DNA of 64,000 nt from Dolomedes plantarius (lineage: Eukaryota; Arthropoda; Arachnida; Araneae; Dolomedidae), in contig OU015490.1 of assembly GCA_907164885.2 (NCBI GenBank), forward strand, positions 226,320,554-226,384,553, in the 5' to 3' direction. Positions 55,883 through 64,000 of this stretch are shown piece by piece (positions within the stretch are counted from its first letter, which is position 1; each line of letters starts with the position of its first letter). Under the pieces are notes generated by a model. That model searched no databases. It was not told where the DNA came from and saw only the letters and a program-made list of their open reading frames with translations. Made by a program: the position numbers and the translations under genes.

Positions 55883-56709
55883 CATTACAATCTTGGGCCC
55901 GTATTCTTGGGATACATGCTATCCCACCCCGTAAGGAAAAGGTGAAATGAGTAACAACGATTTAAAATGTCTTTGAAAACAGTGTAATTTTAAATATATA
56001 ATCTATAGAATTTTTAGTATACTTTACTGTAAATTGTGCACCTTGCGTTGCATTATAGATACATTATGCTGCGCTTGATTGAGTTTCTGTTAAGATATTA
56101 TGTTACGTATGGCTCAGATAACGCCCACCACTATACTCGTCTTACAAACAAGCCCCGTTATAATACTCTCTGCATTTAACCTGGACATCCTACAGTGTCA
56201 ATTCCTAATTGTATAGTCCCAAATTCCACCACTTAAATGTTTCAGTATACATGCCCTAATATCAAAACTGCCGTGTTCCAAGGAAAAGTGTAGTCAAGTT
56301 TATTGATCTGGTTCTAATTTTTATTGAAATCTACTGCTTTTTATTAGAATTTGAAATAAAACTCGCTCATATGATAAATTTTCGACGTAGAAATTGTATT
56401 TATATTGCTGTGAATAATAATAAATGGCTAGGTTTGTAAACTATAAAGTTACCTGTTACTCACCCATTTCAAAATGAGTAGTTCACAGGGTATTAGAGTT
56501 CCACAGTGCTGGTCGAGCAGTGGAAGGCTTTAAACCGATAATCTAAATCTGCTTAATTTCACAAAGCAAACATACCATCTTAGTATATATATATAAAACA
56601 TGAGAACTGCTCTTTTTTTAACACCAAAGATAAAGGAATTGATCAGAAGTTAGCATTCGAAATTATTACTTGTGTGTTCGAATTCCGTGGTATGCATAGG
56701 TGCTTGTAG
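55863..56709. other. Unassigned AT-rich DNA
   Basis: Starts in a (TA)n run. No gene or element ends recognised. Confidence 0.55.
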
Positions 56710-56823
56710 CTGCTTCGTTGTTTGGTTCAAAGTGCAACGGTCAACTTTTGCTAAGAGTAGGATTCAAACTCACGGGTTCTGAAAGGAATGCCAGCATTAT
56801 AGTCATTCAGCCATCGCCCGGCT
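56710..56823 (-). mobile_element. SINE family A copy, degraded
   Basis: On the minus strand: gccgggcgatggctgaatga, box B-like GAGTTTGAATCC, then agcaaaagttgaccgttgc, as in the 28385 copy (gcaaaaaatgaccgtagcgc). A gtttggttc-type tail follows. Confidence 0.65.
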
Positions 56824-57030
56824 TGTAGACGCTCAAAATCGGCTCAAAAGCCCTGGCCCGTTTATCCTTTAAGTTGCGAATGGAAACCCAAGGACCTCTA
56901 TATCTAACAAAGTACTTAAGTTTTTTGACACAATTTATCTAATGAGCATTTTGCAATAAGTAAAATAAGCAGTTTTTTATGCAGGATAAAATATTTGAGG
57001 GAGCTAAATGATATTTATTGGTAAGGATAA

Positions 57031-57229
57031 TGATCCTTCGTTGGATCTTATTTATTTATCTTGGACTGTACAATATTATAATTCGTCACTGGTCGTTTGA
57101 ATAACCGTTTATTAACAAATTTTTTTGAAATGTCACCGCTTAGTCGGGGAGCGTTGATCATTCTGGCGTTTTACAGGATTTGGCCACACTTTTACCGTGG
57201 CGCTGTAGTCAACATTCCGAGACGGAACA
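57031..57229 (-). repeat. 3' LTR of the second BEL/Pao element
   Basis: 199 bp. Shares atccttcgttggatcttatt, gtacaatattataattcgtc and gctgtagtcaacattccgag with 62641-62878. Confidence 0.95.
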
Positions 57230-57408
57230 TCCCGCCCGGCGTTGAAATTTGCAAAAATTTAAACTTGGTTACAAACCTTTACATACATAACACAACATTT
57301 ACATACAAACACAAATATTTACATAAACACACAATATTTACAACTGAACAACAGATACTAAACACATTTGACTATATACATTGCAATATTGCACTATTTA
57401 CATTATTC

Positions 57409-60400
57409 CTAGTTGTCTTGAGCTGGTAAAATACAAATCTTTCCAATGGCTCGTGTGAAAATACCTGTAGCAGTTTTCAACTTTACCACACGAATCTTGC
57501 CATCAGCCCCAGGAATTACCTCTAACACCCTTGCAAGGGCCCACTTACAAGGAGGTAAACTATCTTCCTTCCTTAGAACTAAAGTCCCGATTTTAATATT
57601 GTTTTTGTCAAACTGCCACTTATGTCTCTATTGTAAATGATTAAGATAGTCGCGCTGCCAGCGCTTCCAAATAACTTGAACATAATTTTTCATCTGCTGC
57701 CAGCGGGATAATCTATTATCTGCTAAATTAATAATCTGAGGTTCAGGTATCATCGTAATTGGTTGTCCGATTAAAAAATGTGCTGGAGTCAACACTTCAA
57801 ACTTATTTATGTCTGACGACAATGGTACTAAACGACGCGAATTTAAAATACCTTCTACCTGAATGATTATCGTTTCGAATTCCTCTAATTTTAGTTTATT
57901 GTTGCCTAAAGTTCTTTGTAGATGCTGTTTGACTGATTTTACACCCGCCTCCCAAAAACCGCCAAAATTGGGAGAACGCGTTGGTATAAATTTCCAGTTA
58001 ATGGATTCGGACGAATAAAAGTCTGCCAATTTTGAATCTGGAGTTTGAACTAAATTTTGTAAGCGCTTCAATTCCGAATAGGCCCCCTTGAAATTTGTGG
58101 CGTTATCAGACATGATTGTATCTACTTTACCCTTACTGGCACACAACCTGTTCAGAGCTGCAATGAAGGCCTCTGAAGTAAGATCACTTACTGTCTCCAT
58201 GTGAATTGCCTTAGTAGCTAGACAAATGAATATCGCTACATATATCTTATGAAAAATGCCCTTTCGCTGGTTGCGAAATTTTATTTGAAACGGTCCGCAA
58301 AAGCCTACACCTGAATTTAGAAATGGGGAATTTGGAGTTACACGTTCGGATGGTAGATTGGCCATCAGTTGATCTACTACCCTAGGCTTATTTTTAAAAG
58401 ATATTAAGCAATCATGAACTACCTTTCGAGCAATCCGTTTACCCTTTATGGGCCAATATCGTAAACGAATTTGATGCAACAAACCTTGCGCGCCAATGTG
58501 CAAATAATTCTTATGATAATATTCACATATTAATTTTGTTAATTTATGACTACTTGGCAAAATCATTTGCCAAGTAGTATTATATACTCAAAGGGCAAAC
58601 CGGAGTTTTTAAGTCTGCCGCCAACTCTCATAATGGAGTCATCATCTAAGAAAGGATCAAGTGATCTTACCTTGCTTGCTGGGGATACATTATGACCCCT
58701 TTTTAACGCAGTAATTTCGGCAGCGAACTCACCAGCTTGAATACCCCTAATCAAAAATATAGTGCTTGCCTGGATTTCCTTACTGGTTAGGTGTGGGCTG
58801 CAAACATCCTTTCTTCGCATCTTATTTACAAACCTGAAAATATAACTACAAATTCTAATTAGTATAAGAAAATTATTAGAACGATTGATTAAGGAATCTA
58901 TCATATCACTGGCTGAGGTCTGCAGTGTAAAGTTCACGAGTCCCTTCAGTTCCTTTTCATAGTCGTTGTCCATACAGGTAGATAAGTCTGTAGGTAAATC
59001 TGTGGGTAACTCAGAAGAAAGTCGGGTCCGTACCACCATAAGGTGTTCCCTAAGAGATTGCTGGCATCTGAACCTCTGGAAAGGTTATTCGCCGGATTGT
59101 CTTCGGACGAAACATGTCTCCAATCATAGCCCTTGCTCAGCGACTGAATCTCTGCAACCCTGTTGCTCACAAATGTCTTTAGCTTATGAGGCTGAGTGTT
59201 TATCCAAGCTAAGACTATGCTTTAATATGTCCATAATATGACTTTGTCAATTGGTATGGAAAGAATAGATGTGGTCCTTTTGTCTTATCTTGCTAGCAAT
59301 AATGCTGCGCAAATTTCCAGACGGCGAATGGTTAGTGTCTTCAGAGGAGCCACTCTGGATTTGCTACAAAGAAGTTTTGTTCGAAATCTTCCAGACTTAG
59401 AGCAGCATCTTATGTACATTGAAGCATCGTAAGCCCTCTGACTTGCATCTGCAAAGCCATGGACATCTGTCTGGATAGTATCTTCAGTAAGGACATATCT
59501 AGGAATAGTGATTTTATTTACCTCTTCTAACTTTAGAAGAAATTCCTTCCATTCCTTGAGTAAATTTGTTCGCAACAGATCATTCCAATCTAACCTTTGT
59601 TGTCAAAGGCTCTGCAAAAACATTTTTTCCTTTGCTACCACTGGTCCAATTAGACAAAAAGGGTCAAAAAGTCTGGCAATAGCTGAGAAAACTTCTCCTT
59701 TTGTGTAAACGTCCTTATGCTCGTTGTTTACTTTGAAGTTAAAATAATCAGATTGAGGTTGCCAAATCATTCCTAATGCCTTTACAGAAATTTGCTGAGA
59801 AGTTTCCGTAAATGAATAATCTGAACTTGAAGCATCTTGTAACAGTTGTGGATCGTTGGAAATAAATTTATGCAGCTCCATTCCACCCCGTTTTAAAAGC
59901 TGAATAAGCTGGGATTGTAAAATCTTGGCTTTCTCCAAAGTATCTGCTCCACTTAAAAAGTCATCCATGTAGACATCTATACAGGTAATTGCAGCAGCCT
60001 CAGGGAAATTCTTACTTTCTTTCTCCGATAAGGCCTTTAACGTTCTCATTGCTAGAAATGGAGCGCTAACCGTTCCGTATGTAACGTTGCATAGATAATA
60101 AATTTTTACTGGTGCGTCCTTACTTGACTTCCAAACGATGCGTTGAAGGTCTCTCTGTTTTGGATCTATCAAAATCTGTCTAAAAATTTTTTTTATATCC
60201 GCACTAAAGGCGTATCTATGTGTCCTAAACCTATTGATCAGAGAGAAAATATCTTGTTGAATAGTCCCTCCGTTTAGTAGAACCGAGTTCAGAGAAACAC
60301 CACTAGTGGTTTTGCATGACGCGTCGAAGTCTACTCTTAAAGGAGTCGATGTCTTTTCTGGCTTGTATACCGCGTGATGAGGAATATAATAAGAGACCTC

Positions 60401-62497
60401 GTCCCCTTCATCGTGTTTAATTTCCTCCATATGTCTTAGATTCTCGTACTCCTCCATAAATTCCCTGTATAAATTTGCCATTGTTTTATTTTTATCTAAT
60501 CTATTCCAAATAGTGTCTAACCTTCTATTATCATTTTCTTTAGAATTCCCTAACAACTCTCTTGCACCCTCTCTTAATGGTAATTGTACTACGAATCTAC
60601 CTGTCTCATTCCGATTGTATGTTTTCAAAAAATGTTCTTCGCAGAACACTTCTTCTTCATTTTTTATTACATCCTTATTATCGCCTGGGATGGATTCTAT
60701 TTCAAAGAATTTTTTAAATTCTAATTCAAATTTCGTCTCCTTCAATAAACAACAATATTTTTGTTATCGTACTACGGTAGAGATCCAGCGATTAAATGTC
60801 CTAGACGACTTGCTTGCAATAATAATTTGCCATCTAGTGTTCGTGTTTGATCAGCCTCTAAAATTTCGAAAAATAATTCACTTCCAATCAACACGTCTAT
60901 TTCCTTTGGTGTGTAGAAGTTTGGATCCGCCAATTTAATAGAATGGGAAATAATTACGTTTGAAATATCCAATTTAGTAGTAGGGATTAAATCCGTTATT
61001 TTAGGTATCACTGCCATTTCTAAACAGCGCGAAAATGTTTCATCTTCATTTGAAATCTTAGCACTCACTACATACTTCGCCGAAAGGCCTACGCCCGAGA
61101 TTCCAGAAATGTTTATTCTATTTGTTTTTAATTTTGACCCCAACCTGCGCGCTGCATTTTCTGTAAGCAGACATAACGAACTAGCAGTCTAAAAGGGCTC
61201 GCAATTTCACTCTTTCTCTTTGGTTGTTTTGAATGTAGATGTAAGCAGTGTTTAGCAAAATATATTTATTGGCCGACGTCAACGACGTCAAAATTGCCGA
61301 CGTTGTTTGACCTTCGCTAACTGATTTCGGCTGAATCATTGAATCAAGGGTTTCCGCTGGATCATCGACCCTTGTTTTTTCGTCACTTGAGAGATGCAGG
61401 AGTGAATTATGGGCCTTGTTACATCCATTTATTTGGCATTTAAATTTGGACATACACTTGCCGGAATGAGAACGAAGACAGTTCTTACATAAATTATTGT
61501 GTTTCACAACATAATTTCTTTCATTTACACTCATATTTTGAAATGTGATGCATTTGAACAAAGGATGAATATTTTTACATAACACACATGGCTTTGAATG
61601 AATTTTGTTTGTATTTACTACAAACGCTTTCGGTTTAACGGGTGAAATATGACTCTTATTTATAGCCTTGTTAGTATGTGGAGAACGGCTAATGCTTTCT
61701 AGCATCGCACTTCGTTTTTCTATAAAATTTATCAGTGAATCAAATTCGGGAACGTCAGATGTCTTTAAAGAAAACTAGAATTGCTTTCTGGTTTCTCTAT
61801 CTAATTTTTGAAGGATTATGTTTACTAGCAAAATATCCGATAACTTGTTTTAATCGTACTCTAACACTTTCAAAGCTCTTACATTTTTCTTAATGCAATC
61901 CACTAAAGAACGAAGTTCTCTTGCAGATTCCTGGTTAATTTTTTCGTAATTAATTATCGCTAAAATATGAAATTCTATGATTAACCTTTGATTTTGGAAA
62001 CGCTCTTGTAGAGCTTTAAATAAGGATTCAAAACTATCATCTGACGATTCTAGCAATTTTGCTTCCGATTTCAAAGATACTCGAAGATAATATAATCTTT
62101 GATCGTTATTCAACTGAGTGTTGTTGATTATTAAATTGGTAAATTGAGTCTTGAAATTTGCCCAATCGGTGTAAGCTCCAGAGAAAACTGGAAGCGGAAT
62201 TTCTGGTAAGCGTATTTTTGAACCAATTGTACTTTCGGTTTCATTATATTGATTTAAAACATTTAGAGCACTTTTTAATGAATCAATCAAAAGGCGTATG
62301 CTTACCTCTGATTTCTCGAGGCGGTCCATTGAAAGATCAATTTCTGATTCTACCTCTTGAAGTTCATCAAAATCAGGTATTTCATAATACTTCTCTCTTA
62401 ATTCTTCGAGCCTCTTCTGAAACTGCTCTATTCTTATTAATCTAACTTCAAGCTCTGTTGTATTGGTATCCTTGGTTTCACTCTTTTCAGGAAACAA
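57409..62497 (-). pseudogene. BEL/Pao Gag-Pol pseudogene
   Basis: Read on the minus strand: Gag with the DUF1759-type region (62497-61850; LPEIPLPVFSGAYTDWANFK), zinc knuckles (61705-61181; CVLCKNIHPLFKC, CKNCLRSHSGKC), protease region where the active-site block after LLD is deleted and frameshifted (61181-60772), RT 60745-59603 (FSADIKKIFRQI, YMDDFLSG catalytic box), RNase H (59575-59285 and on; FADASQRAYDAS), a zinc-binding module with its last Cys lost, integrase 58566-57628 with DNATNF and FGGFWEAG kept but the first Asp changed to Gly (GVGFCGPF), and a DUF5641-type tail after one more stop, ending at 57409. A UGA at 59603-59605 falls at the same RT/RNase H position as in the first element. 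I see no ATG at the Gag start; 62497 is only where the open frame begins. Confidence 0.9.
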
Positions 62498-62640
62498 AAT
62501 TTTCCAACTTGGTAATGTTGCCGTTTATACCGCCTTTACAACTATTTAATTTTTCTTGAATGGCTGAAGTGTCCGTTTTCTTGGCTGAAGTGTCTGTTTT
62601 TTGTTTTTTTGTTTTATACCTCTGAGCTCCTAGGAACGGA

Positions 62641-62878
62641 TGATCCTTCGTTGGATCTTATTTATTTATCTTGGACTGTACAATATTATAATTCGTCACT
62701 GGTTGTTTGAATAACCGTTTACTAACAATTTTTTTTTAATTGTCACCGCTAAGTCGGGTGAACTATACAGATTACAATTGCGTCCCGCTTAGTCGGGGAG
62801 CGTCGATCATTCTGGCGTTTTAAAGGATTTGGCCTCACCTTCACCGTGGCGCTGTAGTCAACATTCCGAGACGGAACA
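62641..62878 (-). repeat. 5' LTR of the second BEL/Pao element
   Basis: 238 bp, longer than its partner because of a partial duplication at about 62756-62794 (cgctaagtcgggtgaac... / cgcttagtcggggagc). Confidence 0.93.
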
Positions 62879-62883
62879 GATAA

Positions 62884-63244
62884 CGATCTTGGGACAAAGC
62901 AGGCGATCGATTAACAGCACAGCTGTCATATTTTGAAAAAAGGAAGCTAAACAAACTAAGAATATAATTTTCCAATCTTATGTCATATTCCCTTTCGAAT
63001 TCCATTCCTATAGCTGTAAACACCCATGCTAACAGCAAGGGCCAAACTTACATACTCTATTGACGAGAACTAGCACCTTTATGATTCGGTCATCATTTTG
63101 CTAATTCATGACGAAGCATCAGTTTAGAAATCATTTAATATTTTCTCCCCTCTATGCTTTGAATTTTTTTAAACTATTAAGTGTGTTGTTTTTGTTGTTG
63201 CCGTATGTCCCTGGGGCTCAATGTAAGTGTCTTTATTTTTCATA
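62884..63244. other. Unassigned DNA
   Basis: No gene recognised. Short frames on both strands (62841-63038, 63108-63359) overlap LTR or unassigned sequence. Confidence 0.5.
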
Positions 63245-64000
63245 CCGTAAAACGGGGGTTACTTTGTGTCACATAGTAATTTTTTCGTATTTTGGATCTC
63301 ACGTCGCGCTGGTGATACCGGGTAGGCAAAGAACAGCACCAACAACTTGTCACACATAGAGAGACACCTAGAGGCCAGTGACGAGAGTTTCTGCCGGTCA
63401 TGTGTCTTCGCTGAGCAGTGTATTGTTCAAACCTGTTGTCAAGCTATTGACTCAAACTTCGGAAACTTTCTGTGCTGAAGTCTAACACCTTATACAACCA
63501 CCACACGTAATTATTTTTTTGTCAATATCTTGGTTAGATTCTGGAGCAGTATAACTTTTGTGTAGTGATATTTACGGGAAATATGAAAACATAACCTAAA
63601 TATCAAAAGTTGACGGTGTTACTTTGTGACACATTGACACTGTCACAAAATAACCACAAAGTCGACCCACCTCTTCCAGCCGCTCTATGTTGCATTTTTC
63701 CGTCCTAAAATATACCCCTGGAGAATAAGAAGTATTAACTATCTGGAAAAATCTCCCCGAAGGAGCAGAATGGGCTGAAAGACGAATTTCCTCATCTTCT
63801 CAAAGAACGGATTGCTGCCCTGGGCACCCGAGATCTCTTTGATGTCAAAGATATAGATAAAACTCTCCATCATTTGTTATAGGTATATATAATTGAGTAT
63901 CAAGCTATTGATAAGCGTTTTACTGTCTAACTTTGTGTCAAGCAATTTTTTCTCTTGGATTTCAAGGCGAAAACACACATGTCACAAAGTAGCCCCACTC
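63245..64000. mobile_element. TA-target DNA element cut by the window end
   Basis: The left end is CCGTAAAACGGGGGTTACTT followed by tgtgtcac after a TA. The motif ttactttgtg(t/a)cac(a) recurs at 63261 and 63619, and its complement (tgtcacaaagtagcccc) lies at 63980-63996, close to the window end, which could be the other terminus. The same TIR style is seen in the MITE at 28101. Apparent coding capacity is low. Confidence 0.5.

Larger units (their letters stand above)
57031..62878 (-). mobile_element. Full-length but decayed BEL/Pao LTR retrotransposon
   Basis: LTRs at 57031-57229 and 62641-62878 (element-strand TGTTCCGTCTCGGAATG ... AACGAAGGATCA) with GATAA on both outer sides (57026-57030, 62879-62883). 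The internal region has the same gene order as the element at 40794, but multiple stops and frameshifts. The LTRs differ by several substitutions, and the 5' LTR carries about 39 extra bases, a partial duplication around cgcttagtcggg. This insertion is therefore older than the first. A purine tract (complement tcccgcccggcg) abuts the 3' LTR. Confidence 0.95.

Noticed and set aside
57446..57640. Plus-strand frame at the end of the second BEL/Pao element
   Set aside because: Shadow of the minus-strand DUF5641-type tail.
1..64000. CRISPR arrays, bacterial operons or phage regions
   Set aside because: The tandem repeats have no unique spacers of CRISPR type, and all recognisable proteins are of eukaryotic transposable elements.

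Overview
This window is AT-rich eukaryotic DNA built almost entirely of transposable elements and satellites. I see no intact single-copy host gene, no rRNA or free-standing tRNA gene, and no CRISPR array. The repeat families (BEL/Pao, R1-like LINE, Tc1/mariner, Tigger, piggyBac-like, hAT-like, Helitron, tRNA-derived SINEs, and two unnamed protein families that I recall as very abundant in spiders and other invertebrates) point to an arthropod. A spider or other arachnid is plausible but cannot be proven here.

Layout. 1-5.1 kb: half of a mariner-type transposase joined to a broken orphan-family gene, then an LTR fused to a truncated Tc1 gene. 7.86-12.48 kb: a 4.6 kb element with inverted terminal repeats of about 700 bp, flanking a broken gene whose motif order resembles a FEN1/XPG-type (PIN-like) nuclease; a Tc1 fragment sits in its 3' end. 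12.9-13.4 kb: 130 bp tandem repeats. 15.1-18.5 kb: a ~340 bp satellite interrupted by a mariner and a MITE. 20.2-21.4 kb and, inverted, 31.3-32.5 kb: two copies of a 1.2 kb Helitron derivative carrying the end of a Pif1-type helicase. 22-30 kb: SINEs, MITEs (piggyBac-like, TA-target, near-palindromic), a Tigger remnant and a 54 bp minisatellite. 32.8-33.6 kb: a foldback element. 36.1-37.6 kb: a satellite with three-monomer higher-order structure.

40.8-47.1 kb: a young full-length BEL/Pao retrotransposon on the minus strand (LTRs differ at one position, target duplication GTATC) whose Gag-Pol frame has one in-frame UGA. 48.5-49.3 kb: a hAT-like element with a perfect 8 bp target duplication. 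50.9-55.4 kb: a decayed R1-like LINE. 57.0-62.9 kb: a second, older full-length BEL/Pao element (target duplication GATAA). The last 0.75 kb is the start of a TA-target element cut by the window edge.

The genes do not form a host pathway. What the window records is nested insertion, decay and tandem amplification. The two observations I would follow first are the long-TIR element with the nuclease-like gene, and the UGA-CAA found at the same RT/RNase H boundary in both BEL/Pao elements.
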